A stretch of 64,000 nucleotides of DNA from Thinopyrum elongatum. Taxonomy: Eukaryota; Streptophyta; Magnoliopsida; Poales; Poaceae. Shown piece after piece: positions 10,856-23,821 of this stretch. Location of the stretch: assembly GCA_011799875.1 (NCBI GenBank), contig CM022303.1:296558362-296622361 (forward strand). The letters are read 5' to 3'. The stretch's first letter is position 1; the number at the start of each line of letters is the position of its first letter. The notes beneath the pieces were generated by a model. The model was not told the DNA's origin, did no database searches, and saw nothing but the letters and a program-made list of their open reading frames with translations. The translations under genes and the position numbers were made by a program.

Positions 10856-12526
10856 TCCATAGAACGAACATCTTGGGTCGTAAAATTTACTGGATTATGA
10901 CCACAAGATATTGTAAATAGAAGCCCGGCACGTTCAGAAGCCCTTTTGTCCACATGAAACTCCTTTTTTTTCTCTTCGACATACCCATCCATCAAAACCA
11001 TGTTGCTGATAAACTTAAGCCTGATGGACAATAGTAACCTCGCATTTAGCAGGAAGAATGTGACAAATCTAGTGTTTGCATGGTTGGCTACATATCGTTC
11101 CAGCGTTATTGTCTTCAATTGAATGTCATGAGAACTGAGAAAATCCCGGTGCTTACGAATCCACCGATTGGTTATAACTTTCTTACCCCGTCTTGATGCC
11201 TAAATAGACATGAAGATTGAAAATAGTTAAGGTCTAAAAAAAGAGTGTCGAAAGAGCAACAGCTGAACGGTTAATTCTAGTACACTATATGCGGGCTTCC
11301 AATGTGCGTGAAATTATCACCTTATATACAACTTCTCCAGACATGGAAAACATTGCAGCAAGCCAATAATCTTGTTTAGATCAAAATTATTCATATGGAT
11401 ATATAAGATCTTGACAGAATCCAGCACCATTGTTAGGCTATCCATGGACAAACTCTTCATTGAGCATAGAACATAATATTAATACAAAAAGTGTACTCCA
11501 AGATGATATAGAACTTATGCGCAGAAATTTAAAATGTAGCTTATGATTACAAGTGTAGATGATAATATACAGTACCTGAAGAACTGTGGAGCCAAACACC
11601 ACCTTGAAATGAACACAAAGATCATGTCTCTCCAGTTTAGGTGCAGAGACGACAGTTATTTCCGACGGTGAATAACGAGAATCAAGGATCAACCTTTGAA
11701 GTGAAGGGGCATCTTCGATGATGAGCTTCCTTCCGTCAAAAGAAATTCCAATTCTTACAAGGTTAGGGACTTTATTTGGAGACAATCGATTCTAACTGTG
11801 AAAACAAGCACCAAGCACTCCAGGGCAGGGCAACTGGAGTGGATGATGTTGTGCAATGAGGCCTCCGACATGTGAACCCGCACAAGTGAAAGTTTTCTGA
11901 GAAATGGGAGTCGAAGGTTTAGTACCAGATTGTCTGGTAGGTTGCACAACGCAAAGGTGGCGGTGTGGAGAGAGGAGGAAAACCGCGAGATGGACATCGG
12001 TGCTGAGGGAACAAGTACATGGCGTTTGGTATGTGGTATGTGTTTTCTGGGGGAATAGTAGAACTCAAGCAGCTGTAGTTCTACGAATTTAGGGGATTTC
12101 AGCCAGGCGTCCACCATGTAGGGCATGCTTAGGTAGCATGCTGGGATGCAGAGGCCTTGAACGGAGCCCTGGTGGTAGGAAATGATGGCTCCTGGGAGTT
12201 CAAAATCATTAAAGAGAGATAGCTGACGACAGTCGAGATTAAGTGGCGCGGCACGCCATAGAGGGCGCCACCGAGTTGAGAGGACTTGGGTGTGGCATCA
12301 ATCCTTGGTGGGGAGAAGCGAGATGATCTCCCCAAGGATGGCGTTTAGGAGATCGCTGATGCGGTCCACCCGAGATTCTACGGGTTCCTGGGATCCGGTG
12401 GGGGGGGGGGGGCTCGCCGCTTCTCCCCGCGCTGCCATGTGCGGGATCTATAACAGGCATCGCCGCTGGTGGGACCCTCATCTTCTTGGCACTGGGGTCA
12501 GCCGACTCCATTTTCCTCGAGCTCAT
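10856..12526 (-). pseudogene. F-box / LRR / FBD-type protein gene (copy A), broken
   Basis: Plant F-box/FBD proteins are substrate adaptors of SCF ubiquitin ligases. Start ATG 12526 (MSSRKMESADPSAKKM, basic tail), then the F-box region (12365-12230: R-I-S-D-L-L-N-A-I-L-G-E-I-I-S-L-L-P-T-K-D, then L-S-T-R-W-R-P-L-W), leucine-rich repeats (12125-11577), an exon 11439-11318 with the family signature F-P-C-L-E-K-L-Y-I, and the FBD exon 11199-10860 (L-K-T-I-T-L-E-R-Y, F-F-L-L-N-A-R). Lesions: a frame change in the homopolymer at about 12399-12412, TGA at 12300-12298 inside the F-box where Trp or Gly is usual, and a one-base shift near 11790. The usual stop is missing: after R-S-M-D-L the frame enters the CACTA fragment. 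It lies head to head with gene A. Probably inactive. Confidence 0.82.
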
Positions 12527-13063
12527 GGATTTGAGCAGAGTAACGAATGACGAGCCTAGTTGTAGTGCGAGTGAAGAAGAAGCGGAGCTGGGGTTTTCTG
12601 TAGTAGTGAGGAAGAAGGGGAGCTGGGGTTTTCTGTAGGAGTGAGGTGAGGAATTTGGGGGTATGAGTGGAGCGAGCTGACGTGAGGTGGGTGGGAGTGA
12701 GGAGGAAGAAGAGCACCCATGTTGTTTTTGGGGGCGGTGTGCCGGGTAGCGCCTCTCATTAAGTAAATATATGGGCTTTTGAATTGATTTTATTATTTAC
12801 TAGGGTGGATGGGCTCTTTTGTCTTGGGCCCAGAGAAACAATTACTACTAGTACAGTGGAGACACTCTAAAGCTACCCACAAAAACAATTACTACTAGTA
12901 CAGTGGATACACTACCGCTTTTGGCTCCTCCGAGGTCATCGAAACGTCTCCCGCTACTGAATGCCGTTTTAATTTGGTTCACCGACATGTGGGCCATGCA
13001 GCGCGCGGGCCCAAATGCCATCCACCAAATTAGAAGGCGGTATGCAGGCAGAGAGTCACCCCA
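12527..13063. promoter_or_regulatory. intergenic region between divergent F-box A and gene A
   Basis: About 540 bp between two start regions on opposite strands, so it may act as a shared promoter. It holds a 23-bp direct repeat (acaattactactagtacagt...) at 12838 and 12885, 47 bp apart. No coding signal. Confidence 0.45.
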
Positions 13064-13124
13064 GTCGTAGCGCAGCAGTAACGAGCCATCATATCACAAA
13101 ACCCCACCTCCCCGCAGTCTAAGT
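13064..13124 (+). promoter_or_regulatory. shared promoter/leader module, copy 1
   Basis: Matches, in gene orientation, segments upstream of three other genes here (30804-30882, 34440-34512, 36412-36480): a C-x-C-G-C-A-G-T-A-A core, then GAGCC, TCACAAAACCCC, CACCT. It lies just upstream of the first exon of gene A. Confidence 0.65.
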
Positions 13125-14207
13125 TTGATGGACGAAGCAACCATCATTTCACTCTTCGCTGAATCCCCTTCTCCCTCACCGTCTTCAAGAAAGCAAACAC
13201 TCGCATCTGCCATTGTTCTTCTCTCCCAACGAAGGGAAGGTAAGCGGATCCGTGATGTTGGTATATTTTCTTTCAGAAAAAAGAACTTTTGCAAAGCAGT
13301 AACCGATCATCACTCTCTTTGTTGTTTCATTGTCATTGTGATTGTGTTTTCCTTTCAGTTGTCTCCTATTCGTCAGTTTCATGATGGACCAAGGAGAACC
13401 AGGCAAAGATCTGCCGATGCTGGAGCAGACACGGGAGGCTGATCCCCACGAGACAGAGAGCTCCAAGAAGATGGAGGCCGCTACCGAGCCGACCCCAGAT
13501 ACGCTCACGACCACTACAGAGATGGTCAACGCCCGTTTGAGGTTACAACCCCCGTGGCCCTGCAGGAGCAGTTTTCCCCCTTCGAGGATGTGTCCCCCCT
13601 GCTGAGCTGCCCAAGGTGATTTTCTTCTTTGCCGATCTCGTTGTGGTTTTTCATCTAAGTATGTGGTGATAAATAATGCAAAATTTTATTAGCTTCGATG
13701 CCATGCTACCTTCCCTGTCATGCATACTTTTGACTCTACATAGTGGTTTAAATAACTTGTGTTTTTTATATTGGAAAGTAATTCAGAATTCGTTTCTGTT
13801 TCAATTAGAGCCCTGATGGAGACAAGGATTGTGTAGTTCTACATGTCACTCGCTATGAGGCGGATGACCTGAATACGCGCACTGGGAAAACAAAGTTCTT
13901 AGGCTGTTGGATCCTGGAAGCCAGTTGCACTTATACCAAAATCGAGATGTATTCCAGCAACACTATTGTCAGGCGTGTTGTCCAGGGTGTACTGAAGCAC
14001 AAGAAGTTCGAAGGTACTCCTTCATTTGTGAGGCATACTGTTATTGTCAAGCTTACGCAGGAAGATGATGTGGCATGCCTCGACAAACAAGTTTATGAGT
14101 GGCAAGGCCACAAGGTTATGTTCAAGAAGGTTGACAGGATTGAGCTGCTGCCGGACGTCCTCGATGATGTTCATGGCAAGGTCCGTCTTGTGTCCATCCC
14201 AAATTAG
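13125..14207 (+). pseudogene. gene A: unknown-domain protein, paralogue of gene B, frame disturbed
   Basis: First exon, likely untranslated, ends at 13239 (AAG|GTAAGC). Exon 2 is 13359-13615 with start ATG 13384 (MDQGEPGKD), equivalent to MDPGAPAEV of gene B. Exon 3 is 13809-14207. Exon 3 encodes about 132 residues with V-R-R-V-V-Q-G-V-L-K-H-K-K-F, V-I-V-K-L, Y-E-W-Q-G-H and F-K-K-V-D, matched position by position in gene B. I do not recognise the domain and give no function. Exon 2 is one base out of phase: from about 13539 a different frame (E-V-T-T-P-V-A-L-Q-E-Q-F) looks like the real protein. So a single-base indel, or an assembly error, disables the product as read. Confidence 0.6.
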
Positions 14208-15375
14208 ATCGAGGCATGAAATAGTTGGCCCAGCTAGTGTTTAAAAGTAGTTTGGATTGTGTCTAATTATCTGAACCTTGCCTATTATTGAGCCCTCTGG
14301 GGCTAGTACTCTATTTGAATCCGTCTATGGGAACTACTGCTACTTTTGTGTGCCCGTGAAATTGTTGCCAAAATAGATGCATCCTCACTAGTTTTTTCAT
14401 GTAATATGGCATGGTAAGACATAAGTTGTCATGGTTTATCATACGATCAATGTGTGTTTGATGAAATAGAGTATTTGTTCGAGAACTGTGCGCCGACGTA
14501 TACATAAGGTACGTAAGGCTGGTTAAGTACTTGTAAACATTGTTGGTGCTACCCCACTTGTAAGCAGTTGTGCAAAACACGACACATTGGCTCAGCTCGC
14601 TTCAACACTAGAAAAGTCAGCTATTGACCAGCTAACAATCAATACTCTGCTGTCTGACATATAAGCAACTACATATCTTGTTACAGTGGTTCATGTAGTT
14701 AACTGAGGCCACAATGTAAATTCCAAACATTCACACGCTAGTCCAGCGTTCATGTGGAACATTCACATTAAACTCGGCTTCATAAAATACTTGAAAAGCA
14801 TAAGTTCAGCAATTTTATACATCCCAATGATTCATAGAACATAACCAACATTTACTAGTTCACAGCAAAAGACAAAGTTGTGAGAAGGTTTACAAATTAG
14901 GAAAAATCAAGCAAGGCTTCTCTGAGCAAAGGGCCTCCCTAGGCAGGCCTTAATTTCCTAGAGTTCACTCTGGTTTTTCTTGTTGCCACCATCCAGGGTT
15001 AGGTTCTCTCATTCCAGAATAACCAATTATAATTGTGTTCTCAGTTGGAATGCTGAACTAAACCATGTAGTGTACTGACCATCTGAACTTCTTGTGCAGT
15101 TCCACTAAATTTAAGCACCACTATTTGCAGAAATAAGCAGACAACAATGCCTCTTGTCCGCGCACCTGTCCCAAAAACCTCCTTGCAGCCATGCCAGCTA
15201 GTCCTCTATCCATCCTTGATCTGGGATAAAGTGCATTCCCGACTAGGATGCAATTGTTTTCGCTCGTCCCTGCACTGCAATCAGGAAGTAAACGTATGAA
15301 TCAGCTTCTTTTAGATTGTGTTGGTCATTCTACCTAGTTACTACCAATGTAGGAATACTTGGAAGATGGGAGGTT
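14208..15375. other. intergenic, no gene recognised
   Basis: Probable 3' untranslated end of gene A, then about 1 kb without a conserved frame. Short ORFs on either strand have no recognisable protein character. Confidence 0.4.
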
Positions 15376-17923
15376 TGATAACCCACAATTATAGGGGATC
15401 GCAACAGTTTTCGAGGATAGAGTATTCAACCCAAATTTATAGATTCGACACAAGGGGAGCCAAAGAATACTTGTAAGTATTAGCAGCTGAGTTGTCAATT
15501 CAGCCACACCTGGAGATTAATTATCTGCAGCAATATGATCAATAGCATAGTAATATGATAGTTTTGATAGCAGTGATGATGGTAACACTAACAGTAACAG
15601 TGATCGCAATGATTTTGTAGCAAGTGTAACAGTAACAGCAGCAGTAGTAACTTAGCAAGAACAATATATGGAAAATTCGTAGGCATTGGATCGGTGAATT
15701 CGTTGGATGATATTCATCATATAACTATCATAACCTTGGGCGATACAGCACTAGCTCCAGTTCATAAATATAATGTAGGCATGTATTCCGTAAATAGTCA
15801 TACATGCTTATGGAAAGAACTTGCATGACATCTTTTGTCCTACCCTCCCGTGGCAGCGGGGTCCATAAGGAAACTAAGGGATATTAAGGCCTCCTTTTAA
15901 GAGAGAACCGGAACAAAGCATTAGCACATAGTGAATACATGAACTCCTCAAACTACGGTCATCATCGGAAAGTATCCCGATTACTGTCACACCGGGGTTT
16001 ACGGATCATAACACGTAATAGGTGAATATGACTTGCAAGATCGGATCTAGAACATAGATATAATGGTGATAACATAAATGGTTCAGATCTGAAATCATGG
16101 CACCCGGGCCCAAAGCGACAAGCATTAAGCATGGCAAAGTCATAACAACATCAATCTCAGAACATAATGGATACTAGGGATCAAGCCCTAACAAAACTAA
16201 CTCGATTACATGATGAATCTCATCCAACTCCTCACCGACCACCGAGCCTACGAAGGAATTACTCACTCCCGGTGGGGAGCATCATGGAATTGGCAATGGA
16301 GAAGGGTTGGTGATGACGAAGATCGAAGTTCCCCCTCTCCGGAGCCCCAAACGGGCTCCAGATCTGGCCTCCCGACGAAGAACATGAGGTGGCGGCGGCT
16401 CCGTATCGTGAAACACGATAATTCTTTCTCCCTGATTTTTCTCCAAAAATAGGATTTTATAGAGTCGAAGTCAGGGTCTGCGGGGCCACCAGGTGGGCAC
16501 AACCCACCTGGGCACGCCTGGAGGGGGGGGGGCGCCCTGGTGGGTTGTGCTCACCCAGGGACCCCCCTCCGGTGGTTCTTGGCTCCAGTATTTTTCTTTT
16601 ATTCCATAAAAATTCTCCAAAAAGTTTCGTTCCATTCCGAGAACTTTTATTTCTGCATAAAAACAACACCATGGTAGTTCAGCTGAAAACATCGCCAGTC
16701 CGGGTTAGTTTCATTCAAATCATGCAAATTAGAGTCCAAAACAAGAGCAAAAGCGTTAGGAAAAGTAGATACGACGGAGACGTATCAACTCCCCCAAGCT
16801 TAAACCTTTGCTTGTCCTCAAGCAATTCAGTTGATAAACTAAAAGTGAAAAAGAAAAACTTTTACGAACTCTTTTGTTCTTGTTTACATAAATAAGCTTA
16901 AGTAGCACCCAGGTTTTCAGCAAAGATTATAACTAACCATGTCAACAATAACTCTTAAAATATATATTAACTCATATCAATGGCATAAGCAACTAGCGTG
17001 CAATAATAAAATATCTCAAATGACAACACTTTGTCAAAATAATCATGATATAATATGACAATAGCGGTATCTCGCTAGCCCTTTCTGAGACCGCAAAACT
17101 TAAATGCAGAGCACCTCCAAAGTTCAAGCAACAACTAAACATTGTAATTCATGGTAGAAAAGATCCAGTCATGATGCATCCAACATTAGCTATACACAAT
17201 GCATGAGGATGACAATAGTGCTCTCAGATCAGGCGCTTATTTGAGAAGGTGATGACACAACATAAAATTAAATAGATAGTCCCTTCGCAGAGGGAAGCAG
17301 TGATTTCCAGCGGTGCCAGAGCTCAGATTTTGAAAATAGAGATAAATGAAATTTTGAGAAATGCACCCTTCCTGTTTACTTCGCAACCATTAGTTATCGA
17401 TATCTTCCATGCTAAACACATTAGTGGCGGTTCCCAAGTGATAAAAGTAAAGGTTTACTCCCCCTCCACGAACAAACACACTCCACGGCTAGCCGAATCC
17501 ACGGGTACCGTCCATACCAACATCATTCCTGGGGGAGTTTTTTTTAATTATTTGCAATTTTTGATTTCGGCACTGGGAATCCCTATTACCGCCCCTCTCG
17601 TGCAAGGACGAGTGAATAAACACTCATCATGAGAATAACCCGCTTAGCATGGAAGATACCGACTACCTCCTGTCACTCTATGAACAATCCAGGCACACAA
17701 AAATGGATGTTTATTTGAAGTTTTAAGAGGTGGCACATGCAAATTTACTTAGAACGACATGGTAATACCGCATATAGGTAGATATATGGTGGACTCATCT
17801 GGAATAACTTGGGTGTTAGGATTTTGATGCACAAGCAGTATTCCCGCTTAGTACAGGCGAAGGCTAGCAAATAGGTTGAGAAGCGGCCAGCTAGAGAGCA
17901 AAACGGTCATGAACATGCATTAT
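15376..17923 (-). mobile_element. gypsy LTR (1412 bp) plus internal 3' remnant
   Basis: LTR 15376-16787: on the minus strand it begins TGATACGTCTCCGTCGTATC and ends TTGTGGGTTATCA, a very common Triticeae gypsy LTR type. Directly internal to it, minus-strand AAGCTTGGGGGAGT is the polypurine tract, so this is a 3' LTR. 16788-17923 is the untranslated 3' internal region; it stops where a CACTA end begins at 17924. No gag or pol remains. Left flank is aggtt. Confidence 0.8.
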
Positions 17924-20900
17924 CACTACAAAAAAAGACACATCCGTGACATTTTGGCCCGAACGAATTTTTTTCCTGTCATGCTTATGACACTTCTATG
18001 ACGATAATTGTGACAAAACCACGTATCATCATAGATGTGGTGGGCTCCTACTTCTATGACAAAAAATCATGACAGAAAATGGGCTTTTCGTCCTGGGCGG
18101 GCCGGGACGCACCTGCATGACATTCTTTGGGCCGTCCATGACGGAAAAAATTGTGGTAGAAGCGAGGGCGAGGAAAATTTCGGGGAGTTCCCGGTTACGA
18201 TGGTGGTCGGGGCCGAGCGATGCACAGAGGGATTGCACGTTTCTCTCGTACACGTACGTGCGTGTGTGCGAGGCGTTGGGCTCTGACTGAACCCGAGCGA
18301 GGCGTTCTCTTACTGAACCCGAGCGATCGCACTAGCTACGTTACTGTACCCGAGCGATCGATCCCTTGGCTGTTAACTGAACCCGAGCGATTCCTTAGCT
18401 ACTGCTGCTAACTGAAGCCGATCGAACCTGCTGCTGCCTCTTGATGAACAGTGACCGTTGTTGGGGGTTGGATGAACAGTTCCCGGTGGGGGTTGGATGA
18501 ACAGGACCTCGTGGTAGTAGAGGCCGTTGCCACTGGATGAACATGACCTCGATCGAGGAGGCCGCCACACACCCGAGCCGGTTGGGGGTGGATGAACAGG
18601 ACCCCGTAGCGGGCTGGTTGAACAGTAGCCAGTGGGGTGGATGAACAGGACCCCGTGGAGGGCTGGTTGAACAGTAGCCGGTGGAGGCTGGATGAACAGG
18701 ACCCCGTGGAGGGCTGGTTGAACAGTAGCCGGTGGAGGCTGGATGAACATGACCCCGTGGATGAACAGTAGCTGGTGGAGGCTGGAGGAAGTCGACGGTG
18801 GATGAACAATAGCAGGTGGAGGCTGGAGGAAGTCAACGGTGGATGAACAGTAGTCCGTGGAGGCTGGAGCGAGGCAGTAGACGGTGGATGAACAGTAGCC
18901 CGTGGAGTCCTTTGCGGTATGCCACACCCGTCCTGATGAACAGGACCCTGTTTCGACCGTAGGCGCTCCAACACAAGTCTGTTTCCTCCGTTTTGCGGTA
19001 CGCCACACCCTTCCTGATCAACAGCACCCCATTTCGACCGTAGGAACTCGAACACAAGTCTGTTTCCTCCGTTCTGCGGTACGCCAGGCCTTGTTTTGGC
19101 TGTTCCATTCAAGCCGGTTGGCTCTTGATGAACACGACGCATTCTGTTGCCTCCCGATGAACACAACGCAGTTTCTCCGTTCCGACCCAGCCGGTTGGCT
19201 GCCGATGTAAAGGACGCGGTCGCTATACGCGTTCGAGACCCCGCCCGTATGTATGTACATAGCCGTATTTACTTTCTTGCAACGTGGCTGTAGGTACGTG
19301 TACACGATATAGACGGGACTGCCTGAACAACTACCGCTCCTTACTGGGCCACGATTCATCGTGGCAGAAAGACCGATGGACCAGTATGTACGTACACGTT
19401 TGCGACCAGAATGACAATGCTACGTACGCTTCGACCGGGTGGGTCCTGACTGTCAAGGAGGATAAGGAGGCACTTCCTTGCGTGCGAAGATATTGATGGT
19501 GGGTCCAAGCAGACAGGGGGAGGATTCTTTTTTTTGTGCGTAATAAGGAGGCACTTCCTTGCGTGCGAAGATGTAGCTGGTGGGTCCATCTGTCAGCCTC
19601 ACCGCGTACAGTCCTTTTCTGATGGCTGTCGTTTGTTGACCATGTTGATCACGCCACACGGACAGCACCCAGGCGGTGGACGATGGTGAGGCAGGGAACA
19701 ACGTGGAGCCTGGGAACACATGGAGGGTAGTATGAGGGTTGACTGGTTCGGCTGCGGTGTGAGGCTACCATCGCCGCAGAATAACAGGGGGTGTGGGTGA
19801 GTAGAGGGATGGCCTGGCTAGCGGTGGGAGTAGTAGGGGGCGGTTAGGCCTGCGCGGCAGCACAACCGACCAAGGGAGGCAGGAGCACGCGGTGGTTTGG
19901 ACGGCTGGAGCAAGAAAATCTGAGGTTGAAGAAGTAGGACGACCGTTAGATGTTAACAATCCAACGGTCACTAGTGATAGAATCGTTTGTTGACTAAGTT
20001 GACAAAGCACTGCGTACGCGTCAACTTAGTAGGGCCACAAGTCAGCCTCCAAATCTGGTGGGCCCCAGCTGTCATGGGGAGCAATCGTTATTTTTCACTT
20101 AATAAGGAGGCACTTCCTTCAGTGCCAAGATATAGCTGGTGGGTCCCAGCTATCATGGGGAGGCTTCATTTTTTTGGCGTAATAAGGAGTACTTGCTTGC
20201 GTGCGGCCATGGACAATGTGGGTCCCAACTGTTAGCCTCTCCATGTACATCCCTCTTCCGATGTTGTCATTTGTTGACAATGTTGACCACGCCGTGCCGA
20301 GAACACCAACGCGATGGATGACGGCGAGACCCAAGAAGGGAATGGCCCGGAGGCGGCGAAGCCACAACAATGGAGGGATGTGGTTGAGTAGAGGGATGGC
20401 CTGGCCAACAGTGGGAGTAGTAGGGGGCAGTGAGGCCTGCGCGGCAGCACAACTGGCCAAGGGAGGCGGGAGCAGGCGGTCTCGCTGATGCTAGATTTGG
20501 CGGCTAGAGTAAGAAGATCAGAGATTGAAGAAGCACGAGGGCCGTTGGATTAACATCCAATGGTCACTTCTGCTAGAATCGTTTGTTGACGTATATAATA
20601 AGTAAAAAAATCTTGCATACGCGTCAATTAATAGGCCCACAAGCCAGCCCATTCCCTATTTTTCAATAATTTACAGCTCATTTGCAACTTCTTATGCAAT
20701 TTATTGCAGTCCGTTTTCTTTTTGTTGGCCAGGGCCAGGGTTAAAAATTTAAACGAAATTTTGCATATTTCGGTGGGGTCCAAACTATTTTTAATATCAA
20801 AATGTCAAGCCAGATTTAAAATACTTTGAAGATATATTTAAATTAGGTTAAAGCCTAGTGAAATTGGAATTTGAAAATGTGAAAAAATTCAGAAATTTGA

Positions 20901-21691
20901 AAGTAATTGCCAATTTGTCGTGTGTTTTTTATATTTATAGCCCATTTCATATTACTTTTAAGATTTGCAGCCGTCTTGAAAGAGTTGCAGCCCAGCAGGG
21001 CGGAGAAAAATAAGTAGGCCTGGGTTGGGTATGCCTGGATTGGGTATTCTTCAGAAAAAATAAACTGGCCTAGCCATTTTCACAAAGAAAAAATAGTGGG
21101 TTGGTCATGTGGTGAACGTAAAATAGAAGCATGGGCTAGACGAGCCACAACCCAGTTGAAACCCTGCTCCGTCTCAACAATAACAAAACAAAAATACTGC
21201 TCGAGCAGCTACGTCCCAGGTGTCAGCCGATCTTGTGCTGTTTTCTTGTCTATTGACTATACGCTGACAATGTCGTGGGTCCCAGATGTCATCAAACCAC
21301 TAGGAGGAAGCATTCTCTTTTTCTATACGCTGACAATGGAGTATATAAAAAAATGAGGAACTTGCTTGCGTACGGCCATGGACATGGTGGGTCCCTACTA
21401 TCATCCTCTCCACATCCAGTCCTCTCCTGATTCCTCTTGTTTGTTGACCATGTTGACAACGCGAGAAGGTGCCGCGGCGAGCGCGCCAAAGCACGCGGAG
21501 GACGACGGTGATGCCTCGAATGCCAGCGTTAATGATTTAGGAGATGGTGGGGCAGCGATGCGTGCACTGAGGCACAGCCAACCGTGGGAGGCGGAAGCAG
21601 GCGGCCCGACCGGCGCTGGTTTGGTTTTGGCGGTTGGAGGAAGACAAGACTGAAGAAACACGACAGACTGTAAAAGCAGCAGGAGTAATTA
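17924..21691 (+). mobile_element. CACTA-type transposon end region (copy 2)
   Basis: Begins with the perfect CACTA end CACTACAAAAAAAGACACAT, then the subterminal region shared with 10218-10855, a block of ~50-bp GC-rich tandem repeats (18570-18905), and degenerate repeats up to 21650 that each contain aataaggagg, acttgcttgcg, a GTGGGTCC and a tgttgaccatgttga motif (near 19450, 19545, 20100, 20185, 21350). An AT-rich part lies at 20640-20960. No transposase and no inverted right end found. The retrotransposon at 21697 follows. Confidence 0.65.
18570..18905 (+). repeat. ~50-bp GC-rich tandem repeats in the CACTA end
   Basis: GGCTGGTTGAACAGTAGCC recurs at 18612, 18661 and 18712 (steps 49 and 51) with GGATGAACAGGACCCCGTGG between, and decays on both sides. 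The open frames of 200 or more codons across 18373-19166 on the minus strand come from this repeat and are not genes. Confidence 0.8.
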
Positions 21692-21696
21692 ACAAC

Positions 21697-22640
21697 TGTC
21701 GGGGTACACAGACAGGGGTGTATATTTCCCCCTGACTTGTGCATGGACAGGCGCGTCTCCGGCGCGGCAACAACCAAGCAAGCTCCACCAAGCTTCACCA
21801 AGGCCAAGCAGGAGAGATAGCTCTTTGAGGAATCAATGGGCGGATCAAGAAGACCAAGACAAGCCAAGACAACAAGATATCACCAAGGGAAAAGCCTCCC
21901 TTGCCGGGCAGGCGAGCCTAGCCAGGTCGAGGCCACCCCAAGAGCAAGTCCCAAGACCTCCCTGGCAAGGGTTGCCAGGATGCTGGCGGCCTGCTATCCC
22001 GCCAGGGTTCCACCGCTCCACCTCACAGTGACGCAAGTGGCTTATCGGTGCGGTGTCGAGCCCCCAAGTGAATAAGTGGTAGTCATTCAGCACGTGGCAG
22101 CCATTTCTGATGAAGATCACCCCTAAATGACACCCGTCCATGGGTGTGTCACGCAGATAGGTGAGAAGGTGGTTGAATGGCACGGCAAGGCTTGCCGGGC
22201 TGCATCCACGACGTGACACTAAGCAGTGCATTTAATGCATCTTGTCCTATCTGCAGAGTTAGGTATGATAGCACTATGGCTATCTAATAACTGGATAATG
22301 ACTATTTTGCCATTGTGGTAACCCCTTTACCTATAAAAGGAGGGCCGAGGCAACCTTAAAAAGGATTCGGACCCTGGTACACTCATACGTGCGTAGCTGC
22401 TCTCCCCGAGGCGACCTTGCCGGGCTTGAGTACTACGCGTTCGTCACGGTCTTCCACCCAATCCACCAAAGCAGGAGTAGGGTTTTACGCCTCGCGGTGG
22501 CCCGAACCTGGGTAAAAACCACTCGCGTCACCATTGCCGTGCTGATCTACAGACTTCGCTCTTTGTGCAACGTGCCCTTCCCCCTTGCCAAACCACAAAG
22601 GGGCCGATGGCGCCATAGGTGATCGTGTCGAACCACGACA
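21697..22640 (+). repeat. 5' LTR
   Basis: 944 bp, TGTCGGGG...CACGACA, pair of 28152-29095. U3 carries CTATAAAAGG at 22331-22340. Confidence 0.93.
22332..22339 (+). promoter_or_regulatory. TATA box of the 5' LTR
   Basis: TATAAAAG in ...ccctttacctataaaaggag; the same box is in the 3' LTR at 28787-28794. It sets the transcription direction as plus. Confidence 0.75.
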
Positions 22641-23821
22641 TATTTGGCACGCCAGGTAGGGGGAGGCGCGTGCATGAACCTGAGGCCGAGATCGGCGTGT
22701 TAATCTTCATCATCATCGCCTCCATCGGCGACATCATCATCCACGACACAGCAACACGGGGAGGGAGCGACGTCGCTCCTTTGTCCGTCCTGCCCAATCT
22801 CAATCACCCATCTCCACTGCGGTCGCAAGCAGCGGCGAAGGCGAGGGATGGCGATGACGCGATGACCCCGAGCGGCTCGGGCAGCATGACCACCGTGCGG
22901 GCCCATTCGAGAAAAAGGATGAAGGGTTAAGGTGCATGGTTTCCCCGTCCATCACTTTCACTTGTCAACGATCGAGCCACACTGGGTTTTTAGCATCATC
23001 AACATCGATGAGCCTGCGCGGAACTCGGTCAAGCATTTACCTTGCTAAGGGAAAATCCTGAGTAGAACGCCGGTGCAAATCCGTTGATTGACGCCCCGGC
23101 AAGCATGCTCCGGCAAGGCCGTCCGCTCTAGCGTGACCTTTGTGCCTACTGCCGTAAGATCATTGAGAGTGTAAAGGGGAGGAGAGCGAAACCGCCCCTG
23201 CCTTGCACCAAGCATTATCGACCGCAAAAGGTTTGTGGTCCCCTCCGGCCCTTGCCGGGGGTCCATGAATATCCCGTGGAGTATCATCCCCTCCCAGGAC
23301 GTACGGATGCAACGAAAAACCGCAACCAGGAAGGGAGGGAGGCATGAACGAAAAGCTAAGTTGACGTACTCATTAGCTCTTTCTCTAGAGTTTACATTCG
23401 CTTGTCTCTCGGACAACCAATGTTTTTCGTATGGTCAAGTCTTTCATGTGATGGCACCCTGTCGGATTTGTCTGCGCCCTCGCTCTGTTTTGAGCCTACT
23501 CACGGAATGGGTGGCTGCATCAAAGACTCCTAAGGGAAAAACCTGCCGGGGCATGTCTTCGCCAGCTGAATGCTAAGGACCCGTTCCTCGCAGCAATTGC
23601 GGCAGTATGCTACCGGCGGGCAGCCAAAGTACATAAGAAGAAACTAGCCATACAAACATTCATGGATAAAACGCGAGAGGGATAGCATGCATTCGAAATT
23701 AGTTAAAAACACCAGTTCGGCACAAACAAAAGTGGTACTGAATCTAAACACGAAACATGACTAATGTTTTGTTACAGGACAATGCGGCAATGCCAATGGT
23801 TCAGGGCCATGCTTGGCGGCC
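22641..23821 (+). other. 5' internal region of the retrotransposon, non-coding
   Basis: Contains the presumed primer site at 22644-22663. A plus ORF at 22619-22930 starts inside the LTR and shows no gag motif. No other gene recognised before the antisense frame ends at 23822. Confidence 0.5.

Noticed and set aside
14311..14580. 89-codon minus-strand ORF after gene A
   Set aside because: Composition is that of 3' flank sequence; no motif, no splice context, no copy near gene B.
18373..19166. Two overlapping minus-strand ORFs of 211 and 252 codons
   Set aside because: They are readings of the ~50-bp GC-rich CACTA repeat in two frames, with repeated peptides and no independent conservation.
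22619..22930. Possible gag start after the 5' LTR
   Set aside because: The ORF begins inside the LTR, is only 103 codons and has no zinc knuckle or capsid motif.
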